Origin: Sclerurus mexicanus
Taxonomy: Eukaryota > Chordata > Aves > Passeriformes > Furnariidae
Assembly (NCBI GenBank): GCA_013396755.1
Contig: VWZF01005854.1
Location: 1,961,368-2,025,367 of the forward strand
Length of the DNA: 64,000 nucleotides
Direction of reading: 5' to 3'
Position numbers and translations under genes: made by a program. Positions 1 through 13,400 of the stretch are shown here, in pieces. The notes beneath the pieces were generated by a model that worked only from the letters and a program-made list of their open reading frames with translations, made no database searches and was not told the DNA's origin. Every line of letters starts with the position of its first letter. The stretch's first letter is position 1.

Positions 1-3000
1 CTCTGAGTCATTTTTTTCAGAAAGTTCCTTATTTTTAAATAGGCTAAAAGATTTATGTAACACTATTGCTAAATCATTTAGAAATGTTTTATGTAAGTAC
101 AAATATAGTAACACACATTTTATATGTAAAAATGTATAGTACTTACGTCCTTATATGTAATTTTGGGGAGATTTTCCATGCTGAAGAGTAAAAAGAGAAA
201 CTAAAATAACAGTTGGACCATTTACCCCACCTTTAGGACTAAGAAAAAATATTTCTGCCTCATTATATCAAATTGATTTCCATAAAATCTAGTGAAGACT
301 GTTTCAGATTTACACACATAGAACAATTAAGTAAATGAGCATTGCATGACTGTAGGACCATAACAGGAGATGTTTGGAGAAATGCAGGTCGTTAAAGAGA
401 AGGTAAATAAATGCAGTTTGACCTAAGCAGTCATTTCATGAAATTGGGTAATTTCACCTTCAACCTTATATCTCCTATTTGTTGTAAACTGAGAGATTGC
501 ATTAAAACTATTAAAGTGTATGAAGACCTATAGAGATTTCTTTAGAGATTGTTTAAATACTTTTACTGTCAAGAGAGGCACAGTATTTTCTTTTCTTTCA
601 GAACCTTTTTGCAAATGATCTTTACTGCCAATTCTGCCTGCCAAAAATAATTAAAATACAGCAGAAGTGAAATGCCCTTGGTAGCGCTTCTCTGCCTTTG
701 TTGTTTTAGGGTGAGGTGCAAGACTCACACTTGTCACTTCAATGTTTCCTCGTTAAATAGGAATCATCTGAGAAATCTTTATTTGCTAATTACATGCGTA
801 AGGGTCATTGATGGAGAGCTCTAAACCTTTGAAGGTAACAGCAGGATTAGATGCTTGCCAGCATGTCCATGTCTGTCCATGTGCCTGCACGTGTGCATTC
901 CATGGGGACTCTAACGTGCTCCCTGAGCTGAGGCATCCCTGCCAACTAAGGAGCTGATCCAGCTCATCTTCCTGTTCTGTGCCATCTCTGTCGTATCTGC
1001 AGCCAAGGCAATTATCCCAGCCTAAAACTGGCTGGGAAAGAGCAAAGGCAGGTAACTTGCATTTTTAAGGCAGACTAACCTCTTCTCAGCAGACTCTCCT
1101 AAGAAGGGGGCTTTTTCCCAGTAGAAGAGTGTTAGAAGAGGTGTAACAAATGCAGTGCAAAATATTTTATTGGTATATTTATTATTTCCAACTTGTTTTT
1201 TATGCATACCAGTACCTGCAAAACATTAAATATTAGCTTTCCATAAATGATCTCCTTTTCTAGTTATCATCTAGAGAACAGGGATAGGGAGCAGATTTAC
1301 AGAGAGAGGTGGATTTTCCATGCCAAATTAGGAAAAATCCTCTCTCCCCCCAAAACCTGCAAACCAGCCTCAGCAACTACCAGCGTGCACATAGGGAAGC
1401 ACCACGAGTGAGGAGAGTCTTTGAGGCACAGCTTCAGAGTTCTGAAGATCTAAGCAGGTTCTCTTTAAATGTTTGCCAGAGGTCCCCCATGCAGTAGCCC
1501 GGGAGAGAAGTGGAGCATTTGGAGGAACTCGACCATGTGTCTTTACCATTTCCAATAGGAGGTAAAGGGAGGCTTTGGTTTCCAACAGAGGGACAGTGCT
1601 GGGTTTGTCTGTGCAGATGCTACAGCCTGGAGGCTACTGGAGTCTGGTTTAGTGGGGCACTGCTGGGTAGTGCTTACAAGGATTTTGCAGGCTTGATCCA
1701 GTGGTTTATTCTATCCTTAATTTCTTCAAGACACATACTTTTTTAAGTACTACTTTCCAGAACCGTATATTAGGAGACAGAGAATTAGAATTTCTCTTCT
1801 GGTCATATATTTTCTACAAATTGTCTCTGCCAAGAGGAGGTAATAAGTGCCAGCTGCTTCAGACAAGCTGTTTTCACCATGGCATTCTTAGCTGTTTCCA
1901 ACCTGGCAGTTGGAAGAGTTCAAGCTCTTTTTCCCAGCTTTCCAGGGCACTGCTGCAACATTTTCAGTCAGCCTTTGTCCTCTGTAGGTTTGCATGGCCA
2001 GGTGGGTTGCTGGCATTATATATGCATGTGCAGTCTAACTGTTGTTGCAGGTTTGCATAAATTCTACTCATGCAGAAAGACAGCATTTTGGGGGCAGTTA
2101 AGGCTTCTCTTTACATTTACAGTCATAGCCATTTGCAACAGCATCTAACATCAGAGACAAGAAGAGATATTGAGCCCTCACATACCTGATGAGATGAGTG
2201 CATGATAAATCAGCAGCTGTTCTTCAGAAGGATGAGGGACGTTGCACTTAGGGGAAGTGACACTTCATCAAGCTTGTCCTACTGCAAAAGTCCAGAAGAG
2301 CAGAGAAAGCTGAAGAAAGAAAAAAGTCAGGTGGCATTCACGTATCTAGACTTTTTTATAATCCTTATGCTTGTACTCTGAGTGTTGATATATATCTGAA
2401 TGGATAGAGAGGTAGAGAAGACCTTTCCGTAGCTCACAGATATGTTGCAGCAATCAGTAGAACAAGGAAAAAACCTGCACTTGCAATGAGCTTTATTTCT
2501 GAACATCACATAGAGTATTAATCTGCTGTGTTTTCCAAAACTGAAACCTCATGTTCATTTTTGCTACACATTGTGTAGTCTTGTTTGATAAGGTCTTGGA
2601 TTTGTGTTGAACTTCAGCACCTGATTTTTACTTGGGCACATAAAAAGCACTATGTGAAGTAGAAGTACAATTTTTCTGTTAGGCAGGTAGTAGGAAAGCA
2701 CCACGTTTCTTTAGAAATGCCACCTCTCATATAGAGGTGATGAACAATAGTAAATTAGTGTGAAACAAAGTGAGTTTTCTGGAATGAGGTAGAAATGGGT
2801 TGAGTGGAGGGAAGACATTATGCACTGAGTGATAAAAGGCATTTTTTGCTTTCACAGTGGGTTATTTTTTTTCTTGCCATTTGTAGGCTGCAGTTGTTTT
2901 TCAAAAAACAGCAATATGGAAATGAATAACTGAATTCTGCTATAAAATACCTCTGAGCAAAGATTATTAAAAATGACAGGCACATTTCTGTGTATTTGAT

Positions 3001-4222
3001 AATGTCAAGAGCAGAAGTAGTGCAGCACATTGATGTTATGAGATACCAGAATATTTCTCTTTTCTGCAAAATCTGTAATGTCTAATGTAAGAATGTAATT
3101 TTGGGCTTGCTTGCAAGGGTAATTACCTTGTGACTCAGTAAGGCACCTAAAACTTGCTTGACTTTAATCCACCACTATTCCAGACAGCACTAGTAAAGGT
3201 GTGCATTTAGGTTTTGCCAAATTTAGCCTTTAGAAATTAACTGCTCTCCATCAATTAGTGCTCACTGTATCACATTTGTAATAGTATACTGAGGTTGATG
3301 ACTTTTCAGTTGGAAATGAAGTTAAATAAAGTTAAACGTGATTTTCTCAGATATGGTCTGCGATTTTTGGTGCTGCACAGCTAAGCTGACTGAGCCTTAC
3401 AGTAACCCTGGCATATTTGAAAAGGGGAGAATCAAACTAGAAGAGAAGGTAACTCCAGGAGTGGGTTTCAGGTAGTACTTCTTAGTCTGCCATGTCCTCC
3501 TCCTGCCCCATACGCCTGCAGCAGTGGGGCTTTCTATTGTTCGCTGATCCAGTTTTCCCTCTTTGGAATCATTATTGACTGGCATCTGGAGCTGGCATCA
3601 CATAACCAAGTCATCTGCTGGGGCTGGCTGTGATATTAGACTGTGAATTGCCACTCTGGATCCTTCTTGTGAACTTCTTGGACATTGACACGGGACCCCA
3701 TTTGTGTCATTATCTCTTTGCCAGGCTTCCCAGGTTCCTTTCCTCACTATTTAATTCCATCTTTGGGACCGAGGCCATTCTCTACTCATAGCATGTGGTA
3801 GCTGAGCCAATCTTACAGGAGATCTTACAGGAGATCTTACACGATTCTTTGCATATTGCTTTCAAGGTTTGCTGGCAGGCTGAAGCTACATTTGAAAATT
3901 AGCTTGGATCAGTATAGGGTGTAGAGTTAAAATGCACTGGCTGTTTTTAAATAACTCCATGTGTGGACATTATCTGTATGTCTGATTTTGTAAATTAATG
4001 CACACTGGGTGTCTGGATGAGCTGTAGAGGTGATTCAGTAAACAACTCTGTACATGTATGTGTGTGAGAATGTGTGCATAAATAGAAATTCTTAGTTTAT
4101 GTCTATGTATCTGCAGTAATTTGTAACCAAGCGTAAAATTCTCTGACATTATCCTTGAAATAAGATTAGCATTGACTAGATTATACATATTTATTTTCAA
4201 TTACTTTTTGGGTTTTTTTCAG
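1..4222 (+). other. KCNH5: KCNH5 intron, 3' part (5' end outside window)
   Basis: This is AT-rich intronic sequence leading to a good acceptor: a T-rich tract then AG at 4221-4222. The upstream donor is outside the window. I see no open frame with a recognisable protein and no clear transposon. The only repeat noticed is a 12-base unit (tcttacaggaga) present about 2.8 times at 3811-3842. Short open frames in this stretch have no coding character. Confidence 0.85.
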
Positions 4223-4422
4223 CTCTTCTTTATGCAACTATTTTTGGAAACGTCACCACCATTTTCCAGCAAATGTATGCCAACACCAACCGGTACCATG
4301 AGATGCTGAACAATGTGAGAGATTTCCTAAAATTATATCAAGTCCCAAAAGGCCTTAGTGAAAGAGTCATGGATTATATTGTCTCAACCTGGTCCATGTC
4401 TAAAGGAATTGACACAGAAAAG
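4223..4422 (+). CDS. KCNH5: KCNH5 (EAG2/Kv10.2) exon: end of S6 and start of C-linker
   Basis: This 200-base exon begins with the last two bases of an Ala codon and then reads LLYATIFGNVTTIFQQMYAN, the intracellular end of transmembrane helix S6 in EAG channels. It continues with NRYHEMLNNVRDFLKLYQVP and then SERVMDYIVSTWSMSKGIDT, the first helices of the C-linker that couples S6 to the cytoplasmic domain. It ends on EK, with the donor GTATGA at 4423. The exon is about residues 457-523 of a protein of about 988. KCNH channels are tetrameric plasma-membrane voltage-gated K+ channels; KCNH5 is mainly neuronal. The paralogue KCNH1 shares most of this exon, so the choice of KCNH5 rests on the last exon and on the KGIDTEK form. 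The pore and voltage sensor are upstream of the window. Confidence 0.96.
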
Positions 4423-7400
4423 GTATGAGTACCTGAGGTAACAATTCAGATAGCAAGTGTCTGTGTCCATTGTGTGCTGTCTTAGAAAGAGGACTGTATA
4501 ACAGCATATAACTTACTAACAAATTGTTAACTGCATGCCACTCCTCTATTATGTTTGTGTTTGGAACAAAAGCTGGTTGTTTTAAAAATGGACTGCTTTG
4601 CTACTTTGAAAATATGGCTTTATTTTTCATTATGGTAAATATCTCCTGCTTTCTAGTCTCAGTTTGTCTAAATATTAAATAATTTTAATGTACTTAACCT
4701 TTGAAATCAATTGGAAATGAGTCTTCAAATTAGTCTGAGACCATAATTTGGTGTCTAAACTACATTGGTATTATCCTGAGAAGTATTGGCATCTCTGTGT
4801 TGCAATTATATGAGTTTGATTGGCCTGGGCCTTTTGCTGGTGCCCAGGCCATTGACATATCCATCAGCATAATTAGTAAAGGATTTAATGGCAGTAGAGA
4901 TTGATCTCCTTGAGCTAAAATCTCTGGACTATCATTTTATGCCTTTGGTAGGGAGATACAGAGAATGTGATACTGTTGGCATCCATGCAAGGTAGAAGTC
5001 CTTTAGCCCTCAGAAAGGACTGGTCATTTAGGTTTCTTCAAAAGCTGTTTAAAGAAGAAGGTTGTCTTCTGAAAGTGATTCATCATGTGCCAGGACAGAC
5101 CTTGTCCATTGTTCACAGGGCCTCTCTTTCTGCATGGTATGCGCAGTGAATCTGTCCAGACTTCGATATTTCAGAGAGGTGAAGTCAGGTGGGAGGGGTT
5201 CCACCTGCTCTGCTTTGAATGTAGGCAAGATACAACAGCTTTAGGTCTTGATTTTTGGCTGGTGGAGATCAGTGATGCTTCTGTGACTTCTGTGGACTTG
5301 ATACATATCAGCTTAAATTAGGCATTCAAGCCCCAGTAACCATGATTTCCCTCCTAAGACCTAAGAAGTCGAGTTTCAAAGGGAGGGTAAGGAGGCATGA
5401 CAGATTAGTATCTTGAAATATCTAGTGCTTGCAGAACTTTGAAGTTCTTTCCTCAGTTGAATCTATGGAGCAATATGGGACGGTGATGCAAATTGTTCAG
5501 GTATGCCAAGATGAAGTCTCTACACTAAAAAATATAGTCTTACATCATGCTGATGCAACAGCAGTTTTCTTATGAATCATCTGCTGAGAAATTCAGTTTA
5601 CCATTCCAAGTGCAGCTGCTTTAAGTAACAAAGATTTTTATTTGTTTGATTCTTGTCCTCCAGTATGCCACATTCTTCAATATGTTAACTGCTTACACCC
5701 TAATACCCTAACTTCCCAATCCTGACTCATACGGTGTTAAAAGTGAGCTTCTATACTGTAAACTACTGTAAATGCATTCAGTCCTATTGTGTAAATGTCA
5801 AGCCGCATGAAAATTCAACTTTCATTTGCATTTATCTCCTTGTAATTAAGCCAGAGTCCTGTGTTACTCCACTACAGTTTCATGAGATTTTAATGATGCT
5901 TTGCAGTTAATTAGGAGAACCTATGCTTTAATTACTGACATTTCCTTCTATAGTTTCCGCATGTCCGGTTTTATAGATGATAAAAATGCAGTTAGAGCTC
6001 TAATCTTCGATTCATGGTAAGCAGTGTTCTCTGGTCTGTAAGATGGAGTGGCTGCTTGGCCAGATAATTAATATGCCTGTAAAATCTGTGACTTAGGATT
6101 TTGAAAATTTTCCCTTGGTGAAGACTTGCCTAAACATAAACCTGGATCCAAAACCTTTTTAAAACAGTGGAAGGAATTCAGGAACCTCTGCATCTGGACA
6201 TCAGTAGTTGCAGCTAATCGAGCTTCGCAGAAAAGCCCATGTTACAGAAGAACAGAGACAAGATAAACGTAAGAACTTGAGCACTGGTTTGAACATTTTG
6301 GTGTTTTGTATCCCTTACAGCCTGCAAGTCTGAAAAAGCTACAGCACCAGTGAGTGGCCTGTAGTGCCTGCACAGAGCATCACAGGGGCTGTGTAAGTGT
6401 AAGGATCAGGCGGTTTGCTTTCTGCTGCAGGACCGTAGCTTTGGCAAAAGGTTGGAAAGCTGTCAGTCTTCCTGCATTTATCTCAACTCAGGAAGGTGTT
6501 AGGATTTGCTTCACCAAACCAAGCGAGGAAACGTTGTAAATGCCAGCTGAAAAATCACAGAAACAGTGGTACAGTCCCAGAGGTTAGTCATCTAGGGTAA
6601 ATTGTTTCTCTTGCCTTATTTCCTTCGTTACCCCTTCAAGCCCTGCCATAAGACCCTCTGCATTTAAATTGATTCTGTCTGTACCAAATCCAGAGCAGTA
6701 AGTGGCTGGGAATGCACTGCAGGGGCCTCCAAGGTACCCAGTGTCAATTCAGATTTATTACTGTAGATAACTAGTAGGGCTAATGGGACTACACTGCACC
6801 TGCAGCTGAACTGCAAACTCCAGACAGTGCTCCAGCACAGGCTGGAAGGGGAGATTATTGTCCCAAGTCTTGAATTGCTTCTCTGCACTGCTTTGTCTGA
6901 CAGCCTGGACCTGACCTTAGGGGTTTCTACAAGTCTGGTTTTCAAAGTTCCAGTAGAGACATTCTAACCAGTTTGTTATCTGGATATATTTACATCACAT
7001 GATTTCCCATTCTCCTTAATTTTTATGGACTTTTCATTAAGCTTCTTATTGACTTGCAAAACACATATGCTCATGACACATGATAATTAGTGAGGAATTT
7101 CAGCTTTTCATTTCCATCAGGCAGCTCAGACAGTTTCCATCATCCAAGGATGCAGTTCAACCTAACATATACTATTACACCCTAAATTGTTCCAAATACA
7201 TCTGCATCATAACTTTGGAATGTGTTTCGTGACATCATTTGTCACAAATTTATAATACATTTGATTCAGTCAGTCAGAGTGTTGAAATGGCTTTGTTTTG
7301 AAACCCAAAGTCAAAGAACAGGAAGGAATAACAAGATTTCTTACATGAGTGTTACAGTAGGTTCCTATGGTGTTGAACAATCCTAGCATTGATGGAGTGA

Positions 7401-10400
7401 GATTAAACATGTGTATGTGTTTCTTTGATAACTAAAGATTTTAAATACATATGCTTGAAATAAAAATATAAATTACTAACTTGGCTGGAATTACTACCAC
7501 TTCACGTGTGTTGATTTGTTGCCTCAGATCTCACATATTTATCCTTGAATGATATAATCAGTGTGTAGTCCCAAAGAAGCTCTTGGCTAAAACTGATGAG
7601 TCCTTCCATGGAAACTCAAGGCAAAGTGGAAGTTAGCATGGAGGAGGTTAAATGAAGATCTAGCCCTTGCTGCTTGTGTAGCAAGATGTCCCAAACAGAA
7701 CTTTGTCTTAAAGCCCCAGTCTGATTTTCTTGTATGTGGAAGAGGAATTGATGTCCCACACTGAAGTGATGGTGCTTTAAGCACAGAATTTTGGCTTTCC
7801 TGATCTCCTTGGGAATAGCTCATCTTCAAATCCTGCCTTCAAACCACAGTGCCTCAGCCTGTCTCTGAGTGTTCACAAACAAGGAATTAACAGTGACACT
7901 AAAAGCATTAGCATATTTATTATCATTACTTAAGGGGAAGCAAGTGGCCTCTGATCTATAATCTTAAATCACTTAAACAGGAGAGCCCTCCCCTTGACAG
8001 CTGGGATGATATATGTAATACATGCACAGGAACTCATCTCCTGGTGTAACAGTGGCTCAAACAAGATGGAATTTATTTTTTTTTGTGCATGTTTAATGAT
8101 ACAGGTTTCAGGGTTATTCATCTAATAGTGAGCAGGGCTAAAAACATGACAAAACTGAGAAGCCTTTCATCACTAAACAGTATTTCTCATCCATCAGAAC
8201 CTGTTTGGTTTTTTTTTTTCTGAAAGGTAAAAAAGAAGCTCTGTATATGACCAGTTTTAAGCAGCTGAATAAAATCTTTACAGTAATAATTTGATATATG
8301 AAACAGACTGAATTAAAATCTCTTAGTTTTTATTAAAATCTCCAGTCAGGAAATGAGAAATTTATAGATATTAGCTGTTCTGTAAGAAATAGGTCATTAT
8401 TCATGAAAGCAGAACAACCATTAACTAACATGCAGATGTTTCAAGGTCTTATCTAATCATAATGCTCTGAAATGTCAGTAAAACCCAAAGATTTTCTCTT
8501 CTTGACCCCTGTGCTGTTATATGGCTTAGAATTTGCTCAGAAAGCAATTAAATAAATGTCTATCATGTTTTAGCAGTAGTTTCCTTCAGAAGAGCCATAG
8601 ATTGAAAAAGAAAAAAGGCATCTTATTTAGTTTCAACCTGAACATCAATGACAATTGGGATAATGAGAGCCAATTTCACATTGCACTGACTGAAATGGAA
8701 ATCATGAGAAAAGAACACAGTATTAAGACTATTCGCTGCTGGCCTCTGAGCTTTCATACAGGAGAGATGGGTTTATGGTAAATAAATACAGGTTGTAGCT
8801 TCATTAAACGTTAATTTACATGAGGACAGTGCAGTTTATTCATCCTTGCTGTTAGTAAGATCTTCAAGAGCTGTAGAAATAATTAGTGATACCCTAGGAC
8901 AAGTAGAGGAATCCGGCTGCCTTTCCTCCAATGTCCCATCACATAGAGGTGTCTGTAAGTGTTGGCTGAATTTCCTCATGGAAGACTGGGATAGAAAGCT
9001 TCCAAGATTTGTGGCCAAAGAGAACTTCTCCAAAATTAGCTGTGACAGCTACATGCAATTCCCTGCTCGAAAGGGAAGGTAAAAATCATTTGGACAAGTG
9101 TTTTTGTTTCATTGTAGAGGCGAGGTTGTTGGTCGTTCCTTGCAGATCGGGACGAGGTGAACGAGAAGTCGTCCCTCACATCACAGAGCTGAGCTAGGAC
9201 CAGGTACAATGTGAATCCCTGGTTCTTTGGAGAGCGGGATGCAGGAGAGATGGGCAAGGTCTCACTGGCCTTGACATGGGTCCATGAGTGGGGCCCGTGC
9301 ACCAGTGGGTCTTTCTGTTTCACCTTTATGGATAGTATGGATTATTTGGCTCCTGCATGCACTCTGCAGAGCCAGGAAAGGTTACCCACAGTTATCTCTG
9401 CCTCTTGGATGTGATATCTTGGGATGGATATGGAATGAACCTATCATGCTTGAGGAAATGCTAGGGCTATGGAGCAGCTCATGAGCTTATTTCCTGGGGG
9501 AATAAGTACCTGAGTGGATGGATCAGGCACCTTCCTGAGTGCTGCCACCAAAGAGATGGAGCAGAGAAAGGAGCGTTCTGTTCCAGAGGCTACATCTTGG
9601 GAAAGGTCTTCTCCAGATCTGTTTTCATTCTTCATTTCCTTGAATGTCTTTACATAAAGGTGCATGTTGGAAAATAAAGCCACCTCCAGAAGAAGCACAA
9701 GATAAAATAATCCATTGATGGATTTCATTCTTCCAAGGGTGACCTTTGTGCCAGAAGCTGTCGCTCCAGAAACTGTTTTGACTTCAGAAATCCTTTGATA
9801 TATGCCATGTTCTTTCTGGTGTTTCTTTTTCTTCTTATATTAAGAAGTTGGTTTTTAGTGATAGATTTCCCCATAGTCTGCTATCCTTTGCCCCATTTGA
9901 AGGCCCTGCAATGATTTTGCTTGGTGTAGCTATTACAGCAAAACTGAAAACAATAAAATCTTTAAAAGAACGACCCTTAGGCAACCTGGGATCTACTACC
10001 TTGGGTCATCAGTGGATGTTACTGGTGTGCCCCGTTTTTCAGTGCATTAAACAAAGCAATAGCCCCTGTGCTGGTGAACCACTTGATTCCTTAAAAAACA
10101 TAGCGATGTTTCACATCTTCACCTGATTTTCAAACCCTTAGTCAGGTTCTATCTGTGTTGACAAAATGGAATTTAAGGGGCTCTACAGCCAATTTCTTGG
10201 GATTTTTTTAAATATCTCTAACACATGTTACTCAGTTAAAAACCCCCAATTGATTTTCTTACTATACCACCAAATTATCAATTTTAATCACTGGTTTAGC
10301 TAATGTATTATTAATTAGAAAACAAGCCAAACTCAACTTAGACGTGATTTTCAGATTTTGATTTCTGAGCATTTAAATCTAAATGACTTTGGATTTTATT

Positions 10401-13400
10401 TGCAATTAAAACAGAACACACTGTTGCTGCTGAAATTCAGTTCTTTGTGCCAAGATACTCAGTGATGTATTAAAGATTCCCCTAATGCATGCAGGGTTAA
10501 TTACTGTTCAGCTCCATACATTACCTCTGAGTTACTTACGAAATTACCTGATTATTGCAGGAAAATGCTCTGTGATTTGCCAATCAGCTGTTTTTTTACC
10601 TTCGTCTCTTTGACCTCCATCCACTGCCAAATGTAACACTTTTACCATGCCTCAAAAAGAATTCAACATTCAAATGAGACAGATCTTCCTAAAAATCTGA
10701 GTAACTTGGTCAGGTGCCTGAGTATTGTGGGCTTTTTGGAAAGAACTGACCTTGATTATGACTGCTGAATAGGTCTGAAAACCCAGAGTGGCCTTTCTCC
10801 ACAAAATAAGAAGAGCTGTCTGTGGCCTCGAATGGGTAAGAAGTTGGAGGAGTTTATTTTATTTATTTTCAAAGCTGACACTCCTAGTATCTCTTTGTTG
10901 CAGTTATTAATTTAGGAAACAGTCCTTGTTATTGCACCACAAAGACTGTTTAAACTCTTCTCTTGAGCGTCAGTCAGTATGTTCCCTACCTGCACCTCCC
11001 AGAAAGTGAGGATCCTGTGTGCTGAAAGAGGATTGACAATAGATAATGTTTGTTATTCGTTGGCCTCTGCCCTCTTTGTTAACAAGTCTTAGCAGATTCT
11101 GTAAGATCTGCTAATCCATCCTGTACTGTAGTGGGGAAGATTTTTAACAAATACTTAAACCCATAAACCCATCCTAAAAGATATTGTTTGGACATGCTCT
11201 TAATCTGTATGGTTTTTGTTTTGATTCATTCCCTTTTCTTTGAATTTTTTATAATCTCTGCTCCCTCTAGAGTTCTTTGAGCTGTTCTAGGGGCTTATCT
11301 TAAACTGCCTGACCATGCCGAGGAAACGGATGAGAGAGATAAAAAATCAGATGGAACCTCCTCCTTGGGAATTTAATTCCCACACTCTTGCAGATCTTGA
11401 GCTGGAGAGATAGTGAGACTTTTTGTGCCAGTTCCCTGTGGGTCTTCCAGAGCTGGTTGCTGCCTTTCCCAATCTCTAGCAGCAACCACAAGCTGTTCAC
11501 TCACCCAATCAGCATTTTAAATATGCCATGGGGTGCTCTAGAGATGATGGTGGTGTCGAGTCTCTGCACTGGGTGTCGTGCTGCGATCTGTGTCAACTGG
11601 GTGCCAGGTGGTGATGGCAGAGCTCAGCAATTGTCCTGTAATGACTTTGAGGAGGTTTAGCTTTCTGTGAAGAGAGGGAAAGTGATGTTATTCTGTGCTT
11701 TACCGTCTCCTCTCTCAGCTTTGTAGTGGTTCAGGTCTTTGTGGATGCACGTGTGCTGTTCATGTGTGACACGGAGCCTTGCTCATTTTCTGGTGGGATC
11801 ACAGTTTGTACAGGCAGCAGAGATTTTCCTCCAGGTAGAACTCAGATTTCTCCTCTGATTTTGCACTGATCCATAGCAGGCTCTGTTCTTTCACGCTGCT
11901 TGGGTGCATATGGGGAAGCTGACTGCAAAGTCTGTGGCTACAGATTTATTACGGAGCAACTTCTGTAGCAGCACAAGCATCTGGTCCCAGCAGACTTCCT
12001 GCTCCAAGTCGTGAGCTCCAAACCCATCAGTTAGTAAAGCATTGCAGTCAGCGACCTTAATATCCTGCCTGCCTTATAAACTGCAGGTTTCACTGAGAAA
12101 GGTCTTGAAATCTCTGAGGAAATTTCCTCTTAAGGAATTTGTCTTGGTGGTTTTTGCTGTGCTGCTGAAAGAATACACAGGGTAGAACAAATGTCCCAGC
12201 TGAACTTTGGTTCTATTAATACGATGTGTTTGAGGCATTTTCTTTGCAGTGAAAAAATTGACTGAGCATTATGAGATAACCTCTCCCTTCAAATAAATTT
12301 CTTTTTTACACCCATGCGTGTGTGTTTTTACACCATATGGACTCAGGGACAACCACGTTGCTACTGTTTTGTATCTTTTCTGTTACGTATTGCCTTAAAA
12401 ATGCTGAGATCCCAGTAAAAGCATTTCACAGTAAGAATGTCTAAGCCTTGTCAACAGGGGATCATTTGCATGTGAATATTTATCTGGATTTGAAGTGGTC
12501 ATTTTCTGATCTTAGCATCTTTGGATTATGTACCATTAGCTTCCAAATGTTTCTGTGTGATCCTGTATCACATTATGTTTCCTCTTTGGAAACACGAAAA
12601 TTACTACTTACTGTAATCTGTGTCACCAACAGCCCTTTTCTTGAATATAAGTAATAGATAGGTTGGTGACATCTGTGAGACTCCTTCTGAATTGATGACA
12701 CTGGTATTTTTGTAAACACAAAAAGAAGTTCTGCCAAGTAAGGTTGGAGCTCGTGAAGCCCCTGGAGCATACAGTAAACATATAGCTGAATGTTGCAATT
12801 ATCTGTCTTTGCTCTCTTTTTCCCCTACATATGTCTACATTTATCTCTAGCATTCAACAATACCTTGCCATATCTTTTAATATTAAATATTTATTTTATT
12901 TTTCATCCGTTTCATTCTGTGTTCTCGATACCTGTGTAGCAGGCAAGAAAAATCAAATTAAGGATATTTGTTCCTGGCTAACTCTTGGATCATTACTCAT
13001 TTACTGCTGTACTAGTTGATAAGTGATATCTTCTTTTATCTACATACAGTGATATGTAATTAGAAGAATCACTTTATCATGACATCAGAAAATTTCTGAA
13101 TTCTGCTTCCTAAGATGCTTTTTCTGTGTAATGGAGTTGTTTCTGTCTCTTCGTGTTGCAGTGTGTGATGATAGATATGTTTGTTGTGTCTATGAAAAGT
13201 GCAATTCTTCGAGTGCTCACTTTTAATACTCTGCATTTAAATCTATTATATTTGTGAGGAAATAGTATGCTACTTCACATCCAGGTGGCTTTTCTGCTTG
13301 AGGGAGACACAATTACTTTGCATTCCAAAAAACAGAGGGTCCTGGAACACCTCAGAATCTTACAGGAACAACCTCTGCAATAGTTTAACCAATTTTTCCT

